From Streptomyces sp. NRRL B-24085 (GTDB taxonomy: Bacteria; Actinomycetota; Actinomycetes; Streptomycetales; Streptomycetaceae): DNA of 64,000 nt. A program made the translations under genes and the position numbers. The notes beneath the pieces are model-generated. The model was given only the letters and a program-made list of their open reading frames with translations, was not told where the DNA came from and searched no databases. Positions 33,296-41,998 of the stretch are shown piece by piece. Numbering within the stretch: the stretch's first letter is position 1; the number at the start of each line of letters is the position of its first letter. The stretch covers positions 122,738 to 186,737 of the forward strand of contig NZ_LJBR01000040.1 in assembly GCF_001282115.1 (NCBI RefSeq), read 5' to 3'.

Positions 33296-33823
33296 TCAGA
33301 CACCCCACGATGGCAGGAGCGACAGCCGTGGCCTCATCGCTGCGATCGGGCCGGAAGGGGCTTCTGAAGCGGGCGAGTCCAGCGGTGCCGTCAGCTCGGC
33401 CCACCGGACGCTCCGACTGCGGTGGGCGCGGCTGCCGCACCGCGTGGAGAGGGCGCTGACGATTCCCAGGCCGCGGCCGTGTTCCTCGGGGTGCTTGTGG
33501 CCCGGGGACAGGTGGGGGTGACAGGCCGTGCCCGAGTCGGTGACCTCGATCCGCACCATGCGGCACCCATCGGCGGCCGGCACGGACAAGCGGAGGTAGG
33601 CGGGCGGCAGCGCGTGGCGGAGAGCGTTCGTGGTGAGTTCGGAAATCACCAGGAGCGCGTCGTGGACGGTGTCCTCGGGCAGGGCCTCCGCTTCGAGGAT
33701 CGTGCGCGCGCGGTGGCGCATCGATCGAACGGCTTCAGGCGTGTGCAGCAGCATGAGGATGTGTTCGACGGTGGTGGGAGGGTCAGGCGTCTTGGGCCTT
33801 CGCTGTTCGGCCGAAGCATTCAT
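33296..33823 (-). CDS. ATP-binding anti-sigma-factor-type protein (HATPase, RsbW-like)
   Basis: A 175-residue GHKL ATPase. ALLVISELTTNALRHA is the N box, VEVTDSG-type G1 appears as EVTDSGTA, and HGRGLGIVSAL is G2. There is no histidine-kinase dimerisation domain, so it fits the many Streptomyces single-domain serine kinases that act as anti-sigma or signalling proteins. AGGAGGTGG precedes the ATG, a very strong ribosome site. The C-terminus (ASEAPSGPIAAMRPRL) extends past the fold into transposase remnants, so the natural stop may have been changed by an insertion. It is not clearly linked to its neighbours. Confidence 0.88.
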   Translation of the reverse strand: MNASAEQRRPKTPDPPTTVEHILMLLHTPEAVRSMRHRARTILEAEALPEDTVHDALLVISELTTNALRHALPPAYLRLSVPAADGCRMVRIEVTDSGTACHPHLSPGHKHPEEHGRGLGIVSALSTRCGSRAHRSRSVRWAELTAPLDSPASEAPSGPIAAMRPRLSLLPSWGV

Positions 33824-33910
33824 GAGGGGCCACCTCCTGGTGTGGTGTGCGGGAGTTGCTGGTCTGGGTGGTTGCGAAGGGATCGACAGGACGGCTGGTG
33901 CCGATGCCTG

Positions 33911-35089
33911 TCACAACCGGCGGAACATGGCGGCAAGGGCTTGCCCGCCGCCGATGCACAGGGTGACGACGCCGAGTTCGAGGTCGCGGCGGACCAGGTC
34001 CTGGGCGATCCGCAAGGTCAAGATCGCACCGGTGGCGCCGACCGGATGGCCGAGCGCGATCGCGCCGCCGTGGGGGTTGACGCGTGCCGGGTCGAGCTTC
34101 GCGTCGCGGATGCAGGCGACAGCTTGCGCTGCGAAGGCCTCGTTGACTTCGAACACGTCGATGTCGGAGGGTGCTGTGCCGGTCTTCTCGAACAGCTTGC
34201 GCAGCGCCAGTACCGGCGCGTAGCCCATCAGCTCGGGCTCCATTGCCGCAGCCGCGACGGCTTCCAGTGCGACCAGGGGACGTAGGCCGCGTGTGATCGC
34301 CGCGGTCTCGCGGGCGACGACCAGCGCGGCGGCACCGTCGTTGATGCCTGAGGAATTGCCCGCAGTGACCGTGCCGCCGGCGCGGAAGGCAGGCCGGAGC
34401 GTTCGCAGGGTCTCCAGAGACGTTCCGGGCCTGGGGTGCTCGTCCTGGTCGACGATCTGTGTCCTGCGGCCTGTGATCTCGACCGGAACGATCTCGTCGG
34501 CGAAGATGCCGTTCGCGGAGGCGGCGGCGCATCGACGCTGCGACTCGACGGCGAACTCGTCCTGCTCCTGCCGGGACACGTGGTACTTCTCGGCGACGTT
34601 CTCGGCGGTGATTCCCATGGGGATGTCGTGAAAAGGGTCGGTCAGCATCATGAGCGTGCCGTCGGCGAGCTCGCGGTGGCTGAGCCGGTAGCCGCCGCGG
34701 GCGCCGAAGTCGTAGAACGGCATGCGCGACATCGACTCGTCCCCGCCCGCGAGCGCGATCTCGGCGTCGCCGCAGCGCAGCTGCATCGCGGCCGACCACA
34801 CCGCCTGCAATCCCGAGCCGCACAGTCGGTTGACGGTGTACGCCGGGACGTGGGTGGGCAGGCCGGCGGCCATGGCGACGCGGCGGGCGTTGAAGGTGTC
34901 GGCGCCGACCTGGCCGACGCAGCCCATGACGACCTCGTCGACCTCGGCGGGATCGACGCCGCTGCGCCGCAACGCCTCGCGAGCAGCCGTTGCGCCGAGT
35001 TCGTGGGCGGGGACTGGGCTGAGGGCGCCGCCGAAACTTCCGATGGGTGTGCGTGCGCCGTTGAGGATGACGATCCGCTCGTCTTTCAT
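33911..35089 (-). CDS. Thiolase family protein (acetyl-CoA C-acyltransferase)
   Basis: A 392-residue thiolase. The nucleophile is Cys90 in NRLCGSGLQ, the His in NPHGGAIALGHPVGATG and the second Cys in TLCIGGGQ are in place, and length is standard. It cleaves a 3-oxoacyl-CoA with CoA, or condenses two acyl-CoAs. GGAAAGGAGG precedes its ATG. It is the last gene of the operon descending from 43071, following an acyl-CoA ligase and a FabG-type dehydrogenase. The three can activate an acid, oxidise a 3-hydroxyacyl-CoA and split it, but no acyl-CoA dehydrogenase or enoyl-CoA hydratase is present. Confidence 0.94.
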   Translation of the reverse strand: MKDERIVILNGARTPIGSFGGALSPVPAHELGATAAREALRRSGVDPAEVDEVVMGCVGQVGADTFNARRVAMAAGLPTHVPAYTVNRLCGSGLQAVWSAAMQLRCGDAEIALAGGDESMSRMPFYDFGARGGYRLSHRELADGTLMMLTDPFHDIPMGITAENVAEKYHVSRQEQDEFAVESQRRCAAASANGIFADEIVPVEITGRRTQIVDQDEHPRPGTSLETLRTLRPAFRAGGTVTAGNSSGINDGAAALVVARETAAITRGLRPLVALEAVAAAAMEPELMGYAPVLALRKLFEKTGTAPSDIDVFEVNEAFAAQAVACIRDAKLDPARVNPHGGAIALGHPVGATGAILTLRIAQDLVRRDLELGVVTLCIGGGQALAAMFRRL

Positions 35090-35117
35090 AGCGCCTCCTT
35101 TCCGGGACGAGTCCGGC

Positions 35118-36770
35118 TCATGCGATGCGGGTCGAGGCTCGAAGGGCGGTCTTCGACAGCTTGCCTGTGCCGGTTTTCGGCAGGGTGGTCATGAAGACGA
35201 ACTCGTCGGGCAGCCACCACTTCGCCACCTTGGGAGAGATGTGGTGCAGCAGGTCCTCAGCGCTGGTCGCGCTGCCCTCGCACAGGGCGACGTAGGCGAC
35301 AGGCCTCTCGGTCCAGCGCGGGTCCGGTCGGGCGACCACGGCGACTTCGACGACGTCGGGGTGGGAGGCGATCGCCGTCTCCAGCTCGACCGAGGAGATC
35401 CATTCGCCTCCGGACTTGATCAGATCCTTCATCCGGTCCACGAGCCGGACGTAGCCGTCGGCATCGATGGTGGCCAGATCGCCGGTGCGCAACCATCCGT
35501 CCTCGGTGAAGCTGTCGTCTGCCTCGACACGGAAGTAGCCACCCGCCACCCAGGGACCGGCGACCTGCAGCTCGCCGACGGAGTGGCCGTCACGAGGGAG
35601 CTTCTCACCGGTCTCGATGTCCAGGAGGCGCATGTTCACCAGCGGGAGCGGCTGGCCCTGGGCGGCGCGCACAGCGGTTTGTTCCTCGGTGCTGAGCGGC
35701 CGGTGCTGGCTGCGCGTGCCGCCGATGGCGCCGACGGGGCTGACCTCGGTCATCCCCCATGAGTGTGTGATGGGTACGCCGACGGCAGCGCGATACGCCT
35801 CCGACAGCGAGTCCGGGACCGCGGAGCCGCCGCCCAGCAGGAACCGCACGGCGCTCAGGTCGTGAGCCGAGAGCTCAGGAGTCAGGCTGGTCCACACGGT
35901 GGGCACCGCTGCGGCGATGCTCACGCGTTCGGTCTCCATGAGCTGGAGCAGATGCCCGGGTTCGGCTGACGGTCCCGGCAGCACGAGCGAGGCCCCGGCC
36001 ATCATCGCGCCGTAGGGCAGACCCCAGGCGTTGGCGTGGAACATCGGCACGATCGGCATGACGACATCGTTCTCGCTCAGGCCGATGAAGCCGGCCGCCA
36101 GGACGCCGAGGCAGTGCAGGACCGTCGAACGGTGGCTGTAGAGAACGCCCTTGGGCGGTCCGGTGGTACCGGAGGTGTAGCACAGGCCTGAGGCGAGGTG
36201 CTCGTCTGCGAGCGTGAAGGCCTGCTCGAACGACCCCGTGAAGGCATCAGCACGGGAGATCAGTTCGTCGTAGTCACAGATGCGCGGATCCGAGGGGATC
36301 GCGACGTCGCTGTCGTCCGGGAGCACGACCCAGTGCCGCACCCCTGGCATCCGTTCGACGCTGGGCCAGATCCGTGGCAGGAGCGCCCGGTCGACGAAGA
36401 TCACGTCGTCCTTGGCGTGGTTGACGATGAACTCGATGTGTTCCGCGCTGAGCCGGATGTTGATGGTGTGCAGGACCCGCTTGGTGGCCGGCACCGCGAG
36501 ATAGAGCTCGAGATGGCGCCGATTGTTGCTTGCGAAGGTTGCCACCCGGGCGCCGCGGGGCACTTCGAGCCTCTCCAGCACGGTGGCGAGGCGCCGGGCA
36601 TGGTCGGTGACATCGGCGTAGGTGAGGTGCTCCGTACCGGCGCTGACGACGAGCTTGTGGGAGTAGAGCAGCTCGGCGCGCTCCAGGATGTGTGCGACGG
36701 TCAGGGGACGCGGCTGCATGAGTCCCGACATGACCTCGCTGAGACCGATGGTGTCGTCCGGGCTCAGCAT
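35118..36770 (-). CDS. AMP-dependent acyl-CoA synthetase/ligase
   Basis: A 550-residue adenylate-forming ligase. YTSGTTGPPKG is the AMP-binding signature, SWGMTEVSPVG the A5 motif, GWLRTGDLATID the A7 region and KTGTGKLSK the C-terminal catalytic Lys motif. It resembles medium/long-chain or aryl-propionate CoA ligases (WALL-PMFHANAWGLPY block). It would convert an imported acid to its CoA thioester with ATP. The ATG overlaps the end of the FabG-type SDR gene by seven bases. An alternative internal start (MSGLMQ) would shorten it by 14 residues. Confidence 0.93.
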   Translation of the reverse strand: MLSPDDTIGLSEVMSGLMQPRPLTVAHILERAELLYSHKLVVSAGTEHLTYADVTDHARRLATVLERLEVPRGARVATFASNNRRHLELYLAVPATKRVLHTINIRLSAEHIEFIVNHAKDDVIFVDRALLPRIWPSVERMPGVRHWVVLPDDSDVAIPSDPRICDYDELISRADAFTGSFEQAFTLADEHLASGLCYTSGTTGPPKGVLYSHRSTVLHCLGVLAAGFIGLSENDVVMPIVPMFHANAWGLPYGAMMAGASLVLPGPSAEPGHLLQLMETERVSIAAAVPTVWTSLTPELSAHDLSAVRFLLGGGSAVPDSLSEAYRAAVGVPITHSWGMTEVSPVGAIGGTRSQHRPLSTEEQTAVRAAQGQPLPLVNMRLLDIETGEKLPRDGHSVGELQVAGPWVAGGYFRVEADDSFTEDGWLRTGDLATIDADGYVRLVDRMKDLIKSGGEWISSVELETAIASHPDVVEVAVVARPDPRWTERPVAYVALCEGSATSAEDLLHHISPKVAKWWLPDEFVFMTTLPKTGTGKLSKTALRASTRIA

Positions 36771-37522
36771 CGGGGACCACCCGCGACGTAGAGGGTCTGA
36801 CCGGTGGTGAAGGATGCCTCGTCCTTGACGAAGAAGGACACTGCCGCGGCGATGTCCTCGACCGTGCCCGTGCGGCCGACCGGGATGTCGCCGGCGAACT
36901 CGGCGAGCAGTTCGTCGTACGTCTTGCCCATGCGTGCTGCGGTGGCCTCGAGCATGTCGGTGGCGATGAAGCCGGGGGCGATCGCGTTGACGGTGATCCC
37001 GAAGGGCCCGAGCTCAATGGCGAGGGTCTTGGTGAAGCCCTGGAGACCGGCCTTGGCCGCCGCGTAGTTGGCCTGACCGCGGTTGCCGAGGGCCGAGGTG
37101 CTCGACATGGAGACGATCCGTCCCCATCGCTCCTGGACCATCCAGCGCTGTACCGCCCGGCTCATCAGGAAGCTTCCACGGAGGTGGACACTCATCACGC
37201 TGTCCCAGTCCGCGGTGGTCATCTTGAACAAGAGGTTGTCGCGGGTGATGCCGGCGTTGTTGATCAGGATCGTGGGTGCACCGAGCCTCTCCGCACACTC
37301 CTCGACCGCCGCGTTGACAGCCGCCTCTTCACCGATGTCGGCTCCCAACCCGATGGCGGAGCCGCCGGCAGAGACGATGGCGTCGACAACCGGCGTGCAG
37401 GATGCGGCATCGAGGTCGACCACGGCTACGCGGTGGCCGTCTCCGGCGAGGCGTCGGGCAACGGCTGCGCCGATACCGCGGGCGGCTCCGGTCACGATCG
37501 CGACGCGGGACTGGTCAGGCAT
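36764..37522 (-). CDS. SDR family oxidoreductase (FabG / 3-hydroxyacyl-CoA dehydrogenase-like)
   Basis: A 252-residue SDR with TGAARGIG at 11-18, NNAG near 88, Ser in SMSSTSALG near 141 and YAAAK with the catalytic Tyr and Lys near 153-157. The N-A-P-G-F-I-A-T-D-M block and length match FabG-like 3-oxoacyl reductases. In this operon, oxidation of a 3-hydroxyacyl-CoA to the 3-oxo form before thiolysis is likely. AAAGAGAT precedes the ATG. It is 81 bases downstream of the SMP-30 lactonase gene on the same strand. Confidence 0.93.
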   Translation of the reverse strand: MPDQSRVAIVTGAARGIGAAVARRLAGDGHRVAVVDLDAASCTPVVDAIVSAGGSAIGLGADIGEEAAVNAAVEECAERLGAPTILINNAGITRDNLLFKMTTADWDSVMSVHLRGSFLMSRAVQRWMVQERWGRIVSMSSTSALGNRGQANYAAAKAGLQGFTKTLAIELGPFGITVNAIAPGFIATDMLEATAARMGKTYDELLAEFAGDIPVGRTGTVEDIAAAVSFFVKDEASFTTGQTLYVAGGPRC

Positions 37523-37603
37523 GGGTATCTCTTTCGGTCAACGGATACTCCCGACGTACGGCACCGAGTGACAGGCAGCCGGGAGTGATCAGGGATTTGA
37601 GGG

Positions 37604-38452
37604 CTACGGAAGGCCGGGGACGTCGACGCGGACGGTCTCGATCCAGCCCTGCCGCTCCTCGGTCTCCGCGGGCTGCCAGCTGTTGGAGGTGAGCAGATAC
37701 AGGCTGCGCCCGTCGTGGCCGCCGAGTGCGCAGTCAGCCGCGCAACGGCCCGGCACGTCGACGACGTCGGTGACCTCGCCGCCGGCCAGGACGCGGATGA
37801 AGCGACCGTTCACGATGCACGAGACCCACACACCGCCCTCGGCATCGACGCACAGGCCGTCGGGCGTGGAGCCGGCGGGCAGCGGGGCCCACAGACGCTT
37901 CCCGCTCAACTCGCCGTCCTCGCCGATGTCGAAGGCGGTCAGACGTGCTGCCCAGGTCTCGGCCACTACGAGCGTCCTGGTGCCGGGCAGGATCACTGAG
38001 CCGTTGGGGAAGACCATGTCGGATTCCGCCACGCGCGCCTCCCCCGTAGGTGAGATCGCGAAGACGGGGCCGGGTTCCTGCGGCGCGCCGGCGTACAGGT
38101 CGTAGCCGAAACCGCCGAGGTAGGCGGTGCCGGACTCGTCGACGACCATGTCGTTGACAGGCGCGTCCGTCATCGCGGACAGATCGGCGTGGACGCTCTG
38201 GCTGCCGTTCAGGTCGTCCTTGAGCACGACTCGGCGCAGCATCGAGCTGATCAGCAGTGATCCGTCGGTCAGCCAGCCGAGGCCGGAGGGCTGGTCGTCG
38301 ATGCGGGTGACGACCTCCGGCAACTGGTCGCCGTCCGGATCGACGCGGAAGACCTCGCCGGTGTGCATGTCGGAGAACCAGAGCCGGCCGTCATGCCAGC
38401 GGCCTCCTTCGGGGAAGCGGAAGCCCGTGTACAGCCGGGTTGGTGTGGTCAT
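37604..38452 (-). CDS. SMP-30/gluconolactonase/LRE family protein
   Basis: A 282-residue six-bladed beta-propeller lactonase. GFRFPEGGRWHDGRLWFSDM carries the first metal-ligand Glu, and PVNDMVVDESG, FPNGSVI and STPDGLCVDAEGGVW the other Asn/Asp positions of the divalent metal site. Members hydrolyse aldonolactones or aryl lactones. ATG 38452 overlaps the permease stop (ATGA), so it is translated with the importer. This ties the imported compound to a lactone intermediate, which suggests a sugar or a cyclic ester rather than a simple fatty acid. Confidence 0.92.
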   Translation of the reverse strand: MTTPTRLYTGFRFPEGGRWHDGRLWFSDMHTGEVFRVDPDGDQLPEVVTRIDDQPSGLGWLTDGSLLISSMLRRVVLKDDLNGSQSVHADLSAMTDAPVNDMVVDESGTAYLGGFGYDLYAGAPQEPGPVFAISPTGEARVAESDMVFPNGSVILPGTRTLVVAETWAARLTAFDIGEDGELSGKRLWAPLPAGSTPDGLCVDAEGGVWVSCIVNGRFIRVLAGGEVTDVVDVPGRCAADCALGGHDGRSLYLLTSNSWQPAETEERQGWIETVRVDVPGLP

Positions 38453-39492
38453 GATGCGACCTTTCTCGAGTCGGCCGGCCCGGGGAGGTCCGCTGAGCCG
38501 CGTGAGTGCAGCCTGACGGAGGATCGGGTCCAGGCCCGGCGTAGACCCGGCGCTTCGACGGCGACGATGAGAACCAGCAGTGCGGCGTAGAAGAGCTGGG
38601 CGAGGTAGCCCGGCAGGCCGGCGGCGGTGACGATCTGGGCGAGCAGGGACACCGTCAGTGCCCCGGCCAGGAGGCCGACGACACTGCCACGGCCGCCGGC
38701 CAGTGAGACCCCGCCGAGCAGCGCGCCGACAGCGGCCAGGATCAGCGGCTGGATTCCGGGATCGGGGTTGGCCGCGCCCAGGCTGAAGTTGAGCAGGGCG
38801 CCGGAGGCCGCGGCAAGCACACCCGAGGTGGCGAACAGGCCGATGAGCAGGCGGTCGGCGCGTACTCCGGAGACCCGGCTGGCCCGGCGGTCGGATCCGA
38901 TGGCGCGGACTTCCCGTCCCCAGCGTGAGCACCCGAGGAGCAGGCCGACGACCGCGAAGGCGGCGAGCGCGAGCAGGCTTCGGGGCGAAAGGATGACGGC
39001 GATCTGTCTGTCGACCCACAGGGTCACCGCGATGTTGTCGTAGGTCTTGCTGAGCCCGCCGGAGATCGACTTGGTCAGACCCAGGAGCGCGATGTAGGTC
39101 CCCAGGGTGACCGGCATCGAGGAGATGCCGAACCGGGCGACGATGGTGCCCTGGACCGCGCCGATCACGGCGCCCGCCGCGAGGGCGACAGCTGTGCCGA
39201 CGACCCAGTGGGCGCCGCCGTACTGCACCGCGAGCATGCCTCCCAGGGCGTAGGTCCCGACGATCGAGAGGTCGAACTCTCCGGCGAACATCGTGAGCCC
39301 CAGGCCCAGCACGAGTGGGGCGAGGCGTGCGAAGAACTGCAGTGCGTTGAAGGTGTCGAAGGCCAGTGGCGGCCCGGCGGAGTAGAGGGGGAGCGCCAGG
39401 TAGGCCAGCAGGGCGATGCCCAGTGCGCTGGTCGGCAGCAGGCGCTCAGGCCGGCTCAGGAAGGCCCGGGCGAGCCAGGTTCGGGACATCAT
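38449..39492 (-). CDS. ABC transporter permease (ribose/RbsC type), second copy
   Basis: A 347-residue membrane protein with about ten hydrophobic helices and the conserved GGMLAVQYGG and AIGSDRRASRVSGV loop that contacts the ATPase, as in RbsC (AIGGNEAAARLSGI). The N-terminus MMSRTW comes from ATG 39492, overlapping the previous permease stop (ATGA). Together with the other permease it probably forms a heterodimeric channel. The C-terminal tail after the last helix is long and polar. Confidence 0.9.
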   Translation of the reverse strand: MMSRTWLARAFLSRPERLLPTSALGIALLAYLALPLYSAGPPLAFDTFNALQFFARLAPLVLGLGLTMFAGEFDLSIVGTYALGGMLAVQYGGAHWVVGTAVALAAGAVIGAVQGTIVARFGISSMPVTLGTYIALLGLTKSISGGLSKTYDNIAVTLWVDRQIAVILSPRSLLALAAFAVVGLLLGCSRWGREVRAIGSDRRASRVSGVRADRLLIGLFATSGVLAAASGALLNFSLGAANPDPGIQPLILAAVGALLGGVSLAGGRGSVVGLLAGALTVSLLAQIVTAAGLPGYLAQLFYAALLVLIVAVEAPGLRRAWTRSSVRLHSRGSADLPGPADSRKVAS

Positions 39493-40469
39493 CGGGCTCC
39501 TTGGCGAGACCGGAGGTGGACCACGACCACGATGACGAGCACGATCAGTCCCTTGACCATGACCTGTGCCCCGGTGCTGTAGCCGCGCAGAAGCAGGACG
39601 TCGGAGAGGGCGGCGATCAGCACGGCTCCGCACAGTGTGCGAACCGCTGAGCCGCTTCCTCCGGCGATCGGGGTACCGCCGGCGAGTACGGCGGCGATCG
39701 CGTCGAACGTCAGGGTGCCTCCGAGGTTGACGTTCGCGGTGGTGTTGAAAGCGCCGCTGAAGGAGGCCGCGACCGCGAACAGGGCGCCGGCCAGAAGCCA
39801 GGCGACGGTGATGGTGCGTCCGACGGCAAGGCCGGCCGCGGTGGCCGCGCGCCGGTTCTCACCCGTGAGATAGAGCGTCCTGCCGAAGCCTGATCGGCGG
39901 AGCAGGAGCTCGAGCAGGACGGTGAAGGCCACGAGTACGTAGACACTCAACGCGATGCCGCCCGGCGTCGCGTTGAGGTGGATGTAACCCGCGCCCCGAG
40001 GGGCGACCGAGCTGCCTCCGGTGACCCAGGTCGCCACGCCGACCAGAGCGAAGCCGGCCGCGATGCTCAGCACGATGGGGTTGGCCTCGCCGTACCCGAC
40101 TGCCAGGCCTTGCAGGGCCGTGATGGCGGCGCCGGCGGCGAGCGTGGCCAGCAGTGAGGGAACCAGACTCCACGACTGGGTCGCGAGGAACACCATGGCG
40201 CACACGGAGGCGGTCTCGGAGATTGCGAGGGAGACCGACGTCCCGGCGATTACGATGAGGGTCAGCCCGAGAGCGGCGATTCCGACGAGGCTGGCAGAGG
40301 TGAGAACCGCACGCAGGTTGTCGAAGGTGTAGAAGCGGTGCGTCGCCGCGCCGAGAACCAGAAGGGCGACGAGAGCAAGGGCGGCGACGACATCGCTCCA
40401 GGCGACTGCGCGCCGGGTGCCTCCCGTGGCTGTGTCCGCGGTGTCCAGGGGTGTCTGCACAGTGCTCAC
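39489..40469 (-). CDS. ABC transporter permease (ribose/RbsC type), first copy
   Basis: A 326-residue permease with a GTG start at 40469 overlapping the ATPase stop (GTGA). ATHRFYTFDNLRAVL and IAGTSVSLAIS at the N-terminus and LTGENRRAATAAGLAVGRT, the ATPase-coupling loop, mark the sugar-permease (BPD_transp_2) family. Seven or more hydrophobic helices are clear. It pairs with the next permease. Two non-identical permeases are typical of autoinducer-2, rhamnose and xylitol-type importers. Confidence 0.9.
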   Translation of the reverse strand: MSTVQTPLDTADTATGGTRRAVAWSDVVAALALVALLVLGAATHRFYTFDNLRAVLTSASLVGIAALGLTLIVIAGTSVSLAISETASVCAMVFLATQSWSLVPSLLATLAAGAAITALQGLAVGYGEANPIVLSIAAGFALVGVATWVTGGSSVAPRGAGYIHLNATPGGIALSVYVLVAFTVLLELLLRRSGFGRTLYLTGENRRAATAAGLAVGRTITVAWLLAGALFAVAASFSGAFNTTANVNLGGTLTFDAIAAVLAGGTPIAGGSGSAVRTLCGAVLIAALSDVLLLRGYSTGAQVMVKGLIVLVIVVVVHLRSRQGAR

Positions 40470-41998
40470 CGGGCGCCTCCCACCTTGTGCACGGCGGTGC
40501 CGTGGGTCATCTCGAAGAGCAGCGCGTCCCCGGAGGTCACGCTGTCGTGCCGGGCGACGACCTCGCCCTTGTGGAACGTGACGACGACGTCGGCGAGTTC
40601 GACGAGCTCGTCGAGCTCGGTGGACGCGAACAGGACCGTCATCCCGTCGGCCGCGGCCTGGCGGACGAGCCGGTGGACGGCCGCCCGCCCGCCGACGTCC
40701 ACACCGCGCGTGGGTTCGTCCAGGAGCAGCACTTTCACGTCCGGGCGTCCCAGTGCCCGTGCGACGAACACCTTCTGCTGCTTGCCACCGCTGAGGTCAC
40801 CGACCGCGACCTCCAGGCGCTCCTGCAGTCCGCAGGACGCCGCGAGCCGGCGCTCGCACGCCCGCCACGCCCGGCTACGGATCGCGCCGGCCCGGGTGAA
40901 GGCCGGGATCCTCGTGGCCATGAGGTTCGTGCCGACGGAGCGTCGCAGGAACAGGCCCTCGGACTTGCGGTCGTTGGAGGCGAACGCGATGCCGCCGTTC
41001 GATGCGGCAACGGGATCACCGGGAGGCAGATGCCGTCCGCCGACGCTGACGCGCCCGCGCATCGCCGGCTCAAGACCGGCTATGCCGCGCAGCACCTCGG
41101 AGGCACCTGAGCCCACTTGGCCGGCCAGTGCGTAGACAGTCCCGGCACGGGCGTCGAGGGAAAGGCTCCCGAACCGTCCGGGCACAGCGATCGCGTGGAG
41201 TCGCAGAGCCACCTCGCCGACGTCCGCGGGCCGCTTGGGACTGTTCTCCGGCGTCTCGCCGAGGATGTGCCTGATCAGGCTCTGGACGGTGAGTTTCGCC
41301 GTGTCGGCCACGGTCACGACGCGGCCGTCGCGCATGACCGTCACCCGGTCGCACAGCTGGAGCACCTCGCCGAGCCTGTGGGAGACGAAGAGCACCGAGC
41401 AGCCGGCGGCGGCTACGCGGCGCACGGCGGCATAGACGCGCGCACTCTCGACGTCGCTGAGGGTCGCGGTCGGCTCGTCGAGGATGACCACGCGGGCACG
41501 CTGCCCCATGGCCCTGGCGATCTCGACCAGTTGGCGCTCGCCGAGTCCCAGCGAGCGGAGTGGCTGGTCGGGGTGCACGTGCGTGAGCCCCATCTCGTCG
41601 AGCATGTCGCGAGCACGAGCTCGTTCCTGTCGACGCCGGTGAAACCACCCGGCGCTGCGATCGCCGAGAAAGAGATTCTCGGCCACCGTCAGGGCCGGCA
41701 CGACGCTGAGTTCCTGGTCGACCAGCGCGATGCCCGCCAGCTGAGCGCTGCCCCTGTTGCGCAGCTCGACAGTCTCGCCGTCGATGCCGATGGTGCCGGC
41801 CTCGGGGCTCTCCTGTCCCGAGAGCATCTTGACGACCGTGCTCTTGCCGGCGCCGTTGTGCCCGCACAAGGCGTGCACCTCTCCTGCCCGCAGCGTGAGA
41901 TCGGCGCCGTGCACGGCCACCGTGTCGCCGTAGGTCTTGCGCAGTCCTGTGACGCTCATCAGCGGAGGGCCGGCCGGAGCGTGTGGCTGGGTGCTCAT
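40466..41998 (-). CDS. ABC transporter ATP-binding protein (RbsA-type, two NBDs)
   Basis: A 510-residue tandem ATPase. The first domain has GHNGAGKST (Walker A), SLGLGERQLVEIARA (signature) and VVILDEPTATLS (Walker B); the second has the degenerate GQVGSGASEV, DLSGGKQQKVFVARAL and VLLLDEPTRGVDVG. This is the layout of sugar importers such as RbsA/MglA. ATG 41998 overlaps the binding-protein stop (ATGA). It energises uptake by the two permeases that follow. Confidence 0.94.
   Translation of the reverse strand: MSTQPHAPAGPPLMSVTGLRKTYGDTVAVHGADLTLRAGEVHALCGHNGAGKSTVVKMLSGQESPEAGTIGIDGETVELRNRGSAQLAGIALVDQELSVVPALTVAENLFLGDRSAGWFHRRRQERARARDMLDEMGLTHVHPDQPLRSLGLGERQLVEIARAMGQRARVVILDEPTATLSDVESARVYAAVRRVAAAGCSVLFVSHRLGEVLQLCDRVTVMRDGRVVTVADTAKLTVQSLIRHILGETPENSPKRPADVGEVALRLHAIAVPGRFGSLSLDARAGTVYALAGQVGSGASEVLRGIAGLEPAMRGRVSVGGRHLPPGDPVAASNGGIAFASNDRKSEGLFLRRSVGTNLMATRIPAFTRAGAIRSRAWRACERRLAASCGLQERLEVAVGDLSGGKQQKVFVARALGRPDVKVLLLDEPTRGVDVGGRAAVHRLVRQAAADGMTVLFASTELDELVELADVVVTFHKGEVVARHDSVTSGDALLFEMTHGTAVHKVGGAR

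Noticed and set aside
33911..36770. Complete beta-oxidation pathway
   Set aside because: Only ligase, dehydrogenase and thiolase are present; acyl-CoA dehydrogenase and enoyl-CoA hydratase are missing from the operon.
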